Shown one piece after another: positions 6,827 through 14,514 of a stretch of 33,996 bases of DNA. Within the stretch, counting starts at the first letter, position 1. The number at the start of each line of letters is the position of its first letter. Both the position numbers and the translations under genes were made by a program. The stretch comes from UBA1227 sp045629305 (GTDB lineage Bacteria > Bacillota > Clostridia > Oscillospirales > Acutalibacteraceae): assembly GCA_045629305.1 (NCBI GenBank), contig JAZQQZ010000009.1:1-33996 (forward strand), given 5' to 3'. The notes beneath the pieces were generated by a model, which worked only from the letters and a program-made list of their open reading frames with translations, was not told the DNA's origin and ran no database searches.

Positions 6827-8749
6827 ATGTCAACTCGTTATAAGGGTTATATGGGTAAGGTTTTGAAAATTGACCTTACCAAACAGACAACAGACGAATA
6901 CCCTTGGACTGACGCTGATAGAGAAAAGACTATCGGTGGTAAGGTAATGGCCGCTGAGATTCTCTATCGTCATATTAGGAAAGGTATGACAGCTTGGGAC
7001 GAGGATAACTGGCTTGTTATTACAACAGGCCCTCTTACTGGTTGTGGTGTTCCTAGTTCTTCACGTTTTAACATTTCTACAATTTCCCCACAGACAGGAA
7101 TCGTAACTTCCTCTAATAGTGGTGGCGATTTTGGACTTATGCTTAAACGCTGCGGATACGATGGATGTATCATTACAGGTAAGGCAAAGACACCAACAAG
7201 AATTCACATCACACCTGACTCGGTTGAATTCCTTGACGCTTCAGATATCTGGGGCCTTGAGTGCACACCAGCTCAGGAGGCATTGCCAAAGGGTACTGCA
7301 AAACTCGTAATCGGACCTGCAGGTGAGAACAAGGTTCTCTATGCAGCTGTTTTGTCAGGCGAGCGTTGCTCAGGCCGTGGCGGTGTAGGTGCTGTCTTTG
7401 GTGACAAGATGATTAAAGCAATTACTGCAAAAGGCTTTATTCATCCAGAGGTATACGACAAGGAGAACCTTGTTAAACTCTGTAAGAAGTGGACTAAGAC
7501 AATGCGTAGCCATCCAGTATCAGGCCGTCAGCTTCCTGTACTTGGAACAGCAGGTCTTATCAGCCCAATGGAAGCACGTGGACTTCTTGCAACAAAGAAC
7601 TTCTCACGTGGACATTTTGAAAACTTCGATAAAGTATCAGGCGAGACACTTGCTGAGGAGAAACTTCTCCGCAACAGCGGCTGTACAACTTGCGTAATGC
7701 AGTGCACACGTCGTTGTATGTCTGAAGGCAAGGACGTTAAGGGACCTGAGCTTGAAATCCTTGGTCTTCTTGGACCAAATATTTTGAATGATGACCTTCA
7801 GAAGATTATCGACTGGAACTACCAGATTGATGAGAAGGGCATGGATACTATCTCTACTGCAGGTACTATTGCATTTGCAATGGAACTTCAGGAGAAGGGC
7901 TTGTTCAACTCAGGCCTTGAATTCGGTAAGATTGATAACATCGATAAGATGATTGATGATATCGCTCATAGAAGAGGCGTTGGCGATGAGCTCGCTAACG
8001 GTTCCCGTAAGATGGCAGAGAAGTTCGGCGGCCTTGATTTCGCAATTCAGGCTAAGGGCATGGAACTCTCTGCATACGAGCCACGCCGTGCTGTAGGACA
8101 GGGCCTCGGTTATGCAACATCTAACCGTGGTGGTTGTCACTTGAACGGTGGATATCTCGTAGTTGTTGAGGGACTTGGACTTGATATTGATTCTCTTACT
8201 CCAAATGGTAAGGGCGCTCTCTGCGTAATGTTCCAGAACCTTATGGAAGCTATTTCTGCAGCAGGTCTCTGTCTCTTCACATCATATGCAGTATTCCCAA
8301 GCTTCTTATTTGACAAGCCAAATTCTCCAATTTCAAGAGCAGTTCAGCTTGCAATGCCTCATCTTGGACCTATTGTTACTGTAATTAACAGACATAACCC
8401 ACTTTGGCAGATTTATATTCCACTTATTCCTCATACTAAGGCAATTGAACTTGCAACAGGTATGAAGATGAAACTCGGTGGATTCCTTGCTGCTGGTGAG
8501 CGCGGTTGGAACCTCGAGCGTGTATCTAACATGATTCTTGGCCAGGAGCCAGGTTCAGATAAGCTTCCAAAGAGACTTACTGACACTCCACAGGACCCTG
8601 ATGATCCTAGAACTAAGGTTCCTCTTGATACTATGCTTAAGTCATATTACACAAGTCGTACTTGGAACAATGGTGCTCCAACACGTAAAGTTCTTAAGAA
8701 ACTCAAGATAGATCTTCCAGCAGTTGAAGATTATCCATACGGCGACTAA
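6827..8749 (+). CDS. Aldehyde:ferredoxin oxidoreductase family protein (tungsten pterin enzyme)
   Basis: At 640 residues it is a full-length AOR-family catalytic subunit that oxidises aldehydes to acids with a bis-pterin tungsten site and one [4Fe-4S] cluster. The cluster cysteines C286, C289 and C293 (C-x2-C-x3-C) and late C482 are present. The first pterin motif DEKGMD (335-340) is intact. The second, normally D-x2-G-L-C, reads SAAGLC (477-482), so the conserved Asp is Ser. RGGCHLNGGY near 435 is another family segment. AAGGAG precedes the ATG by 9 bases. It forms an operon with a MoaD-like protein and a polyferredoxin, which probably carries its electrons. The aldehyde substrate is not readable from sequence. 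Confidence 0.92.
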   Translation: MSTRYKGYMGKVLKIDLTKQTTDEYPWTDADREKTIGGKVMAAEILYRHIRKGMTAWDEDNWLVITTGPLTGCGVPSSSRFNISTISPQTGIVTSSNSGGDFGLMLKRCGYDGCIITGKAKTPTRIHITPDSVEFLDASDIWGLECTPAQEALPKGTAKLVIGPAGENKVLYAAVLSGERCSGRGGVGAVFGDKMIKAITAKGFIHPEVYDKENLVKLCKKWTKTMRSHPVSGRQLPVLGTAGLISPMEARGLLATKNFSRGHFENFDKVSGETLAEEKLLRNSGCTTCVMQCTRRCMSEGKDVKGPELEILGLLGPNILNDDLQKIIDWNYQIDEKGMDTISTAGTIAFAMELQEKGLFNSGLEFGKIDNIDKMIDDIAHRRGVGDELANGSRKMAEKFGGLDFAIQAKGMELSAYEPRRAVGQGLGYATSNRGGCHLNGGYLVVVEGLGLDIDSLTPNGKGALCVMFQNLMEAISAAGLCLFTSYAVFPSFLFDKPNSPISRAVQLAMPHLGPIVTVINRHNPLWQIYIPLIPHTKAIELATGMKMKLGGFLAAGERGWNLERVSNMILGQEPGSDKLPKRLTDTPQDPDDPRTKVPLDTMLKSYYTSRTWNNGAPTRKVLKKLKIDLPAVEDYPYGD

Positions 8750-8761
8750 GGAGGAAGAGTA

Positions 8762-9004
8762 ATGGTAAAAGTTAAAATGTTTGGCGTTATTCGTCTTGGC
8801 TCAGGCGTAAAAGAACTTGAGTGCGAAGCTTCCAAGGTTTCTGATGCTTTTGATGCACTTAACATCAAGAGCGCACCAAGTGCAGATAAATTCACATTTG
8901 ATGATGCAATCGTATTTGTAAATGGCAAGAGAATTTCTAAGAAGAAATTCCCTCTTAAAGATGGTGACGAAGTATGGCTTATGTCACCTGCATCAGGTGG
9001 TTAA
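8762..9004 (+). CDS. MoaD/ThiS family ubiquitin-like sulfur carrier
   Basis: The 80-residue beta-grasp protein ends in a Gly-Gly tail (SPASGG), the site that is adenylated and thiocarboxylated in MoaD. A LKDGDEVWLMSP segment precedes the tail, as is typical. It lies 12 bases behind the oxidoreductase; the TAA stop of that gene is part of the ribosome binding site TAAGGAGGA. Its place suggests it supplies dithiolene sulfur for the tungsten pterin of the neighbouring enzyme. No MoaE or MoeB partner is in the window. Confidence 0.87.
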   Translation: MVKVKMFGVIRLGSGVKELECEASKVSDAFDALNIKSAPSADKFTFDDAIVFVNGKRISKKKFPLKDGDEVWLMSPASGG

Positions 9005-9016
9005 GGAGGTATAGAC

Positions 9017-9397
9017 ATGGCATTTTATATTGATGAAAAAGCTTGTGTCGGTTGTTGTGCATGTCTCTTTGCTTGTCCTTTCGATATTCCTGTAAACCAC
9101 AAGGATGAACATAAGCTTGAAATTCCAGCAGCTCAGTGCGTTGGCTGTGGTCAGTGCGAAGATCTCTGCCCAGTAGGCGCTATTCATCCTCTTCGTGATC
9201 ATAAGAAGATTAAGAAAGTTACAATCAAGACAGAGAATTGCATCGGTTGTACACTCTGTGCTAGAAATTGCCCAACAAGTGCAATTGAGGGTACAGTAAA
9301 AGAGCCACATGTAATCAATCAGGATAAATGTATCCAGTGCGGTTATTGCGGCACAAAGTGCAAGAAAGACGCAATCGAAATAGAGTACGAACTCTAA
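9017..9397 (+). CDS. Four-cluster [4Fe-4S] ferredoxin, electron partner of the oxidoreductase
   Basis: The 126-residue protein carries four complete C-x2-C-x2-C-x3-C motifs starting at about residues 10, 41, 75 and 105, so it can hold four [4Fe-4S] clusters. It has no other domain and no signal peptide. It starts 12 bases after the MoaD-like gene with TAAGGAGG overlapping that stop. It most likely takes electrons from the aldehyde oxidoreductase and passes them to ferredoxin or a bifurcating partner. Similar catalytic plus polyferredoxin pairs are known for tungsten oxidoreductases of gut bacteria. No NAD-binding or flavin subunit follows; a terminator ends the operon. Confidence 0.92.
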   Translation: MAFYIDEKACVGCCACLFACPFDIPVNHKDEHKLEIPAAQCVGCGQCEDLCPVGAIHPLRDHKKIKKVTIKTENCIGCTLCARNCPTSAIEGTVKEPHVINQDKCIQCGYCGTKCKKDAIEIEYEL

Positions 9398-9416
9398 TAA
9401 AAATTTATAAAATAAG

Positions 9417-9448
9417 AGGGTCGCTTATCTTGTATAAGCGGCCCTTTT
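9417..9448 (+). terminator. Rho-independent terminator of the oxidoreductase operon
   Basis: A 12-bp stem (9417-9428 with 9434-9445) contains one T-G pair, has a 5-base loop and runs into TTTT. Confidence 0.88.
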
Positions 9449-9463
9449 ATAGTATTATATAAT
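9430..9463 (+). promoter_or_regulatory. Weak candidate promoter for the phosphodiester glycosidase gene
   Basis: TTGTAT (9430-9435) and TATTAT (9453-9458) are 17 bases apart, and TATAAT also occurs at 9458-9463. The -35 candidate is poor. It overlaps the preceding terminator. The ribosome binding site GCGGAGGA begins at 9464, so any transcript would have almost no leader before it. Confidence 0.35.
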
Positions 9464-9479
9464 GCGGAGGATTTTAAGT

Positions 9480-10757
9480 ATGAAAAAAGTTTTGAATGTA
9501 TTTGGATTCTTTGCATTTTTCCTATTCCCAATACTATTATTTTTCCTTGTAGTATCAACTCATAGCACTGCACTTATTACCCCAGTTATTCAGTTGATTA
9601 TTGCTATTCTTTTCGGACTTTGTGCCGGTTATATTGTTATTTATGGAATCGCATCGAAGGGATTTAAAAAGAGTTTTAGAAAAGTGATTCTTATCATTCT
9701 AATCGTTCTCTCTTTCCTCGGCTCCATTACTCTTGGAATGCTCTTCTATGGACCGATTAAGACGTTCAGTGAATGGTACATCATAACCGGTATGGACACA
9801 ATGTCCCATAACTACTTGGTTAAATGGTTCTATAGTGACGCGGAAATTGACAAAGTTTATAAGAGCAACTTCATAGTTGAGGTTGATGAGGATCAAGATG
9901 AGGACCTTATCAAGACTGACGATAAGGTATATTCCAACGATGTCCTTGAGGAACTCGATGACGTTATCAAGAATGAGACAAACGGTATCCTTGTAGATGA
10001 TGAGAGATACTGCGTTATCTCAATGACAGTAAACGGCCAGCAGGCCTATGTCGCTCTCGCTTATGACCCATCTAAGGTTATCCTTGGACATACGAATCAG
10101 TCTGTAGGACAGTATGTTACAAAGCAGGCTGAGAGATATGGTGCTCTCCTCGCTGTTAACGGTGGCGGATTCCATGATCCTGGTGCTAACAGCTCAGGCG
10201 GTAACCCACTTGGACTTACAATTTCCGAGGGACAGGTTATATCAAAGGATAAGACAAGTACAAGAAGTAACGGTGGACTTATTGGTCTTAATAGTGAAAA
10301 CAAGCTCGTGCTTATAAAGAAAATCAAAGCAAGCGAAGCGCTTGACCAAGGCATCCGCGATGCCTGTGTATGGGGACCTTTCCTTGTAGTAAACGGAAAG
10401 AGCCTTTATGTCAGTGGTAACGGTGGTTATGGCACATCTGCTCGTACTGCAATGGGCCAGAGAGAGGATGGTACAATCATCTTCCTCGTAGTTGATTCAA
10501 GCAGCCGTCGTACCAAGGGTGCGACCATGAAACAACTCGCTGATATCATGCTTAAATTTGGTGCTGTAAACGCTGCCAACCTCGATGGTGGTACATCGTC
10601 AGTTATCGTTGCTCCAGAGAATATTGCACTTCAGTGTAATGCCAATGCGAAGCACGATAAGTCTAATAGCTCATACATGATTATCAACGATCCTATTGAT
10701 TCAACATTTGCTCACAAGACAAGACCAATCGCAACTTCATGGCTTATAATGCCATAA
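9480..10757 (+). CDS. Membrane-anchored phosphodiester glycosidase (NAGPA-like domain) protein
   Basis: The product is 425 residues. About three hydrophobic helices occupy residues 1-90. A charged linker leads to an extracytoplasmic domain of roughly residues 170-425. That domain has the pattern of the phosphodiester glycosidase (NAGPA, DUF2233) family: AVNGGGF near residue 222, a GPFLVVNG segment, SARTAMGQ, and a C-terminal NLDGGTSS motif. The family removes sugars from phosphodiester-linked glycans or modifies exopolysaccharide. The ATG at 9480 is chosen over an in-frame ATG at 9462 because GCGGAGGA lies between them. The lipase gene follows after 40 bases without a terminator, so they may be cotranscribed. 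The substrate is unknown. Confidence 0.85.
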   Translation: MKKVLNVFGFFAFFLFPILLFFLVVSTHSTALITPVIQLIIAILFGLCAGYIVIYGIASKGFKKSFRKVILIILIVLSFLGSITLGMLFYGPIKTFSEWYIITGMDTMSHNYLVKWFYSDAEIDKVYKSNFIVEVDEDQDEDLIKTDDKVYSNDVLEELDDVIKNETNGILVDDERYCVISMTVNGQQAYVALAYDPSKVILGHTNQSVGQYVTKQAERYGALLAVNGGGFHDPGANSSGGNPLGLTISEGQVISKDKTSTRSNGGLIGLNSENKLVLIKKIKASEALDQGIRDACVWGPFLVVNGKSLYVSGNGGYGTSARTAMGQREDGTIIFLVVDSSSRRTKGATMKQLADIMLKFGAVNAANLDGGTSSVIVAPENIALQCNANAKHDKSNSSYMIINDPIDSTFAHKTRPIATSWLIMP

Positions 10758-10797
10758 AAAAGGTTAATAAAGACCATATTGTTTAGGAGGTTTTAAT

Positions 10798-11979
10798 ATG
10801 GCTTATAGCAATAAATATCCATACATCTTCGTTCACGGCATGATGGGCTGGGGCGAAGAGAACAAGCTCTACAACCTCATGCCTTATTGGGGCATGGTTG
10901 CTGGTAACCAGATGAAGCAGCTCCGTGCACAGGGCATTGAAGCTTATGCTCCACAGGTTTCACCTGTAGGTTCTGCTTGGGACCGCGCTTGTGAGCTTTA
11001 TGCTCAGATTAAGGGCGGCGTAGTTGACTATGGTGAGGCACATTCAAAGGCTAAGGGCCACAACCGTTTCGGTATGGACATGGGCGCAGGCCTTGTTCCA
11101 TCTTGGGATAACGTTAACAAGGTTCATCTTCTTGGTCACTCATTTGGTGGCGCAACAATGAGAATGCTTGTTGAACTTCTTACAAACGGTTCTGAGGCAG
11201 AGCGTAATGCAACACCTAAGGACGAACTTTCACCTCTCTTCCAGGGTGGACATGGCGACTGGGTTAAGTCACTTACAGCTATTTCTGCTCCTCATGACGG
11301 TACATCATTCGTTAATGCTTTCCCTAAACTCATGGTTGGCGTAACATACGGCGTGCTCGGTCTTGCATCAATTCTTGGTAACGTTGGTTCTCGTACATAC
11401 TACGACTGGAAGATGAGCCAGTGGGGTCTTGCACAGGTTCCAAACGCACCAACAGATAAGAAAAATATTCTTAACATCAAGACAATCCGCAAGATTGCAA
11501 AATCTAAGGACAATGTATTTGATGATCTTGAAATCGCACAGGCAATGGATATGAACAGAACTATCCATACATCACCTGACGTTTACTACTTCTCAGTATC
11601 TGGCGATGGTACAAAGCCAGTTGGTGACGGTACTTATGTACGTGCACCTATCATGATCTTCGCATTTATCCCATTTGCTAAGGTTATGGGCCGTTTCCCA
11701 ATCGGCCAGAACATCAATGGCGCAGAGATTACAGAGGACTGGAGACGTAACGACGGTCTTGTATCTCTTGAATCAGGTCGTTATCCACATCTCGAGCCTC
11801 ATACACAGTTCGATAAGAGCAATGTGAAGAAAGGCATTTGGAATGTACTTCCTGATGCAATTGGCGACCATGGCACAGTAATCGGTGGATCACTTTCATT
11901 CATCGGTCCTGGCAAGCCACAGGCATACAGGAACACATATAAGTACTGGATTGACTTCCTTGAGAAGCTCCCAGACTAA
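10798..11979 (+). CDS. Zinc-site lipase, bacterial family I.5-like, without signal peptide (copy 1)
   Basis: The 393-residue alpha/beta hydrolase follows the Geobacillus thermocatenulatus lipase pattern over its whole length. The nucleophile is S115 in GHSFGG, the acid D319 in RNDGLV and the base H358 in GDHGTVIGG. The structural zinc ligands of that family are also conserved: D62 in WDRACE, H82, H88 and D203 in YDWKMSQWGL. Known relatives are secreted with a signal peptide; this one begins directly with the catalytic domain, so it is probably cytoplasmic or exported in another way. AGGAGG lies 7 bases before the ATG. A terminator follows and then a paralogous copy. Triglyceride, other ester or acyl substrates remain possible. 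Confidence 0.88.
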   Translation: MAYSNKYPYIFVHGMMGWGEENKLYNLMPYWGMVAGNQMKQLRAQGIEAYAPQVSPVGSAWDRACELYAQIKGGVVDYGEAHSKAKGHNRFGMDMGAGLVPSWDNVNKVHLLGHSFGGATMRMLVELLTNGSEAERNATPKDELSPLFQGGHGDWVKSLTAISAPHDGTSFVNAFPKLMVGVTYGVLGLASILGNVGSRTYYDWKMSQWGLAQVPNAPTDKKNILNIKTIRKIAKSKDNVFDDLEIAQAMDMNRTIHTSPDVYYFSVSGDGTKPVGDGTYVRAPIMIFAFIPFAKVMGRFPIGQNINGAEITEDWRRNDGLVSLESGRYPHLEPHTQFDKSNVKKGIWNVLPDAIGDHGTVIGGSLSFIGPGKPQAYRNTYKYWIDFLEKLPD

Positions 11980-11989
11980 TAAATAAAAT
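11960..11989 (+). promoter_or_regulatory. Candidate promoter for the second lipase gene
   Basis: TTGAGA (11960-11965) and TAAAAT (11984-11989) are 18 bases apart, each one base from consensus. They lie in the last codons of lipase 1 and just before its terminator, so a start near 11996 would fall within the hairpin. Confidence 0.35.
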
Positions 11990-11992
11990 ATG

Positions 11993-12023
11993 GCCCGCTC
12001 GATGATTTCGAGCGGGCTTTTTT
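11993..12023 (+). terminator. Rho-independent terminator between the two lipase genes
   Basis: A perfect 10-bp GC-rich stem (11993-12002 with 12008-12017) has a 5-base loop and six T residues. Confidence 0.93.
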
Positions 12024-12038
12024 AGAGGGAGGAATATT

Positions 12039-13208
12039 ATGGCAAATCATCCTTATATATTTGTGCACGGCATGATGGGCTGGGGCACAGATAAAAAACT
12101 CTATAAAGTTCTTCCATACTGGGGTATGGTAACAGGCAATTATCTTAAAAAGATGAATGCAAAGGGTCTCGAGGCGTACGCACCATCTATTTCACCACTT
12201 GGTTCCGCATGGGACCGCGCTTGCGAACTCTATGCACAACTCACAGGCACAAGAGTAGACTATGGTAAGGCACACTCTGAGAAATATGGTCATGAGAGAT
12301 ATGGTCAAGTATTTACAAAGCCATTCATTCCTGATTGGACTCCAGAGCGTTCAATCCATCTTCTCGGTCACTCATTTGGCGGACCTACAATGCGTATGTT
12401 CGCAGAGATTCTCGAATATGGTTCAGAGGAGGAGAGACAGGCAACAGAACCTGGCGACCTTTCACCATTTTTCGAGGGTGGTAAGGGAAATCTTATCAAA
12501 TCAATCACATCAATCGCAGGTCCGTTTGACGGAATTACATTCCCACATGCACTTCCAAAACTTGTCGATTATGGTCTTGTTTATGGCCTTGCTGGCTTTG
12601 CATCAATCATCGGAAATCTTGGCACTGGCCACATCTATGATTTCCAGATGACACAGTGGGGAATCACTGGTCCTTATGAGGGACCACGTGACAAGAAGAA
12701 CATTCTTAATATCAAGAAAATTAAGAATTACTGGAAAGCATATGAGCATGTATTTGCTGATATCCACATTGATCGTGCGGCTGAGATCAACGCAAATACA
12801 CATTGCCCAGATGCTTATCTATACGCCGTTACAGGTAACGGCACAAAGCAGGATGCGGACGGAAACTGGGTACGCGATTCAATTATGTTCCCACTCTTCG
12901 CACCATTTGCAAAATCACTTGGTAAGTTCAGAGGTGCACCTATTGCAGGCATCGAATTTACTGATTCTTGGCGTATGAATGACGGTATCGTACCAGTTGA
13001 GTCCGGCCGTCATCCTACAACAGAGCCATGGCAGGAATGGGATAAAAATGCCGCACCAAAGAAGGGCATTTGGAATGCTCTTCCTAATGCTTGGGGCGAC
13101 CACGGTACAGTAATCGGTGGTTCGATTTCCTTCATCGGAAAGGGCGGAAAGAACTTCCTTGGAGCTTACGATTTCTGGATGGATTATCTCAATAATCTCC
13201 CTGACTAA
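12039..13208 (+). CDS. Zinc-site lipase, bacterial family I.5-like, without signal peptide (copy 2)
   Basis: The 389-residue protein is a full-length paralogue of the preceding gene. Catalytic residues are S112 (GHSFGG), D315 (NDGIV) and H355 (GDHGTVIGG). Zinc-site residues D59, H79, H85 and D201 are kept. It too starts without a signal peptide, at residue 5 already in the PYIFVHG strand. The ribosome binding site GAGGGAGGA lies right behind the lipase 1 terminator, so its expression needs readthrough or the promoter candidate at 11960-11989. Differences cluster in the lid region around residues 210-250, which suggests different substrates. It ends in a terminator shared with the opposite-strand gene. 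Confidence 0.88.
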   Translation: MANHPYIFVHGMMGWGTDKKLYKVLPYWGMVTGNYLKKMNAKGLEAYAPSISPLGSAWDRACELYAQLTGTRVDYGKAHSEKYGHERYGQVFTKPFIPDWTPERSIHLLGHSFGGPTMRMFAEILEYGSEEERQATEPGDLSPFFEGGKGNLIKSITSIAGPFDGITFPHALPKLVDYGLVYGLAGFASIIGNLGTGHIYDFQMTQWGITGPYEGPRDKKNILNIKKIKNYWKAYEHVFADIHIDRAAEINANTHCPDAYLYAVTGNGTKQDADGNWVRDSIMFPLFAPFAKSLGKFRGAPIAGIEFTDSWRMNDGIVPVESGRHPTTEPWQEWDKNAAPKKGIWNALPNAWGDHGTVIGGSISFIGKGGKNFLGAYDFWMDYLNNLPD

Positions 13209-13215
13209 CGTATAA

Positions 13216-13258
13216 AAAAGATACCATGATTGCATTTGCTTTCATGGTATCTTTTCTA
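13216..13258. terminator. Bidirectional terminator between lipase 2 and the acyltransferase gene
   Basis: A perfect 14-bp stem (13216-13229 with 13242-13255) starts with AAAA and ends with TTTT, so it works in both directions. It lies between converging genes. Confidence 0.9.
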
Positions 13259-13259
13259 T

Positions 13260-14330
13260 TTATACAACTTTTTTAAGAATTGGGATTTTACTGAATATAA
13301 ACGAGATTGCTAATGATATGGTTAATGTAAAAATGTAAGCAAGTGGGATATACAGAAGGGCATTATGAATATCTAATTTGGTGAGTATTGTTGTTGCGTA
13401 CTTTAGTATTACAACATGAACAGCATAAACACCTAAACTGTTCTTTGCAACAAAGCCAACCAATTTTTCGGTAGATTGTTTTGGAACTTTTTCATCAGTA
13501 AAATAATTTTTAACAAGCATAAAAATCATAATTGCTTGGAAGGCAATGTGCGCGGATAGATTGTTGCACGTATGATTAAATTCTTGAAATTTAATTGAAA
13601 GGAAGGCGGTTCCAAAAATCGAAGTTGCTATTCCTAAAAGGCCTAAAACAATAGTGGTCTTTTTATGCTTTATTTCATAATTATTTAGGTACCAACCCAA
13701 TATAAAATAAGCGGTATATCCTCCAACGTATTTGATGCTCAAATTGCCAAGTACGGAATTTAAGTTTTTAAATGAAGGTACCAATAGAGATAAAAATTCA
13801 ATAATACTTGGTAAAAACATTGAGAATATTAAAGATAAAATTATGAAATATTTTACTTCTTTAATATTCTCTTTTTTTATCCACAATCTGAGCAGAGGAA
13901 CAATGAGATATAAGCCAATAATCATATAGCAAAACCATAGGTGATAATGCCCTAATATTGCATTCAATATGATTTTTTTAATGTGAATATCATTGTGATT
14001 TTTTAGCGGAATTAGCAGATAGTAATATAGGGAGTAAAAGAGAGACCAAAATATAAAAAACACTGCCATTTTCTTTACATGACGAAACAATTTATCTTTG
14101 GTAAAATTATAGTTTTCATCTAGAAAAATGCTTCCTGAAATCATTACGAATAGAGGCACGGCTATTCTTGATAGTGAGTCTAAAATGTCGCCAACCCAAA
14201 AGTTTAGTGATCCAAAGTCTTTTACGACAAATTTGGAACTCACATGTATCATGACGACTAAAAGGCAAGCGAAGGCACGAAGAACATCTAGATAAAATAC
14301 TCGTCTAGGACGATTGCCTGTAGCGGTCAT
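13260..14330 (-). CDS. Acyltransferase 3 family membrane protein
   Basis: The 356-residue protein has about ten membrane helices and the acyltransferase-3 (OafA/WecH) pattern. The first helix has YLDVLRAFACLLVVMIHVS with the catalytic-type His (residue 24). An RIAVPLFVMISG segment follows near residue 57. The family O-acetylates or otherwise acylates surface glycans, peptidoglycan or antibiotics. The gene is on the minus strand, alone, with an AAGGGG ribosome binding site upstream of its ATG. Its base composition is much more AT-rich than the neighbours and uses many A/T-ending codons, so it may be a recent acquisition. Its target is unknown. Confidence 0.87.
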   Translation of the reverse strand: MTATGNRPRRVFYLDVLRAFACLLVVMIHVSSKFVVKDFGSLNFWVGDILDSLSRIAVPLFVMISGSIFLDENYNFTKDKLFRHVKKMAVFFIFWSLFYSLYYYLLIPLKNHNDIHIKKIILNAILGHYHLWFCYMIIGLYLIVPLLRLWIKKENIKEVKYFIILSLIFSMFLPSIIEFLSLLVPSFKNLNSVLGNLSIKYVGGYTAYFILGWYLNNYEIKHKKTTIVLGLLGIATSIFGTAFLSIKFQEFNHTCNNLSAHIAFQAIMIFMLVKNYFTDEKVPKQSTEKLVGFVAKNSLGVYAVHVVILKYATTILTKLDIHNALLYIPLAYIFTLTISLAISFIFSKIPILKKVV

Positions 14331-14425
14331 ATTCCCAACCCCTTTGCTGATAAAAATTTATAAATTATTCAATCAAAGAATAACATAAACAGTGAAAAAA
14401 TCCAATTATATATTACTGGTTAATA

Positions 14426-14454
14426 TTGTAACCTATTTAAAAATATGTTAAAAT
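14426..14454 (+). promoter_or_regulatory. Candidate promoter for the miaB-led gene run
   Basis: TTGTAA (14426-14431) and TAAAAT (14449-14454) are separated by 17 bases in the 184-base AT-rich gap between the divergent acyltransferase and miaB genes. The rest of that gap shows only AT-rich sequence and the miaB ribosome binding site AAGGAGGG at 14500-14507. Confidence 0.5.
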
Positions 14455-14514
14455 ACTGTGTCTAATTATTTTTTAATATTTTATATATTTATATAATAAA
14501 AGGAGGGAATTTCC

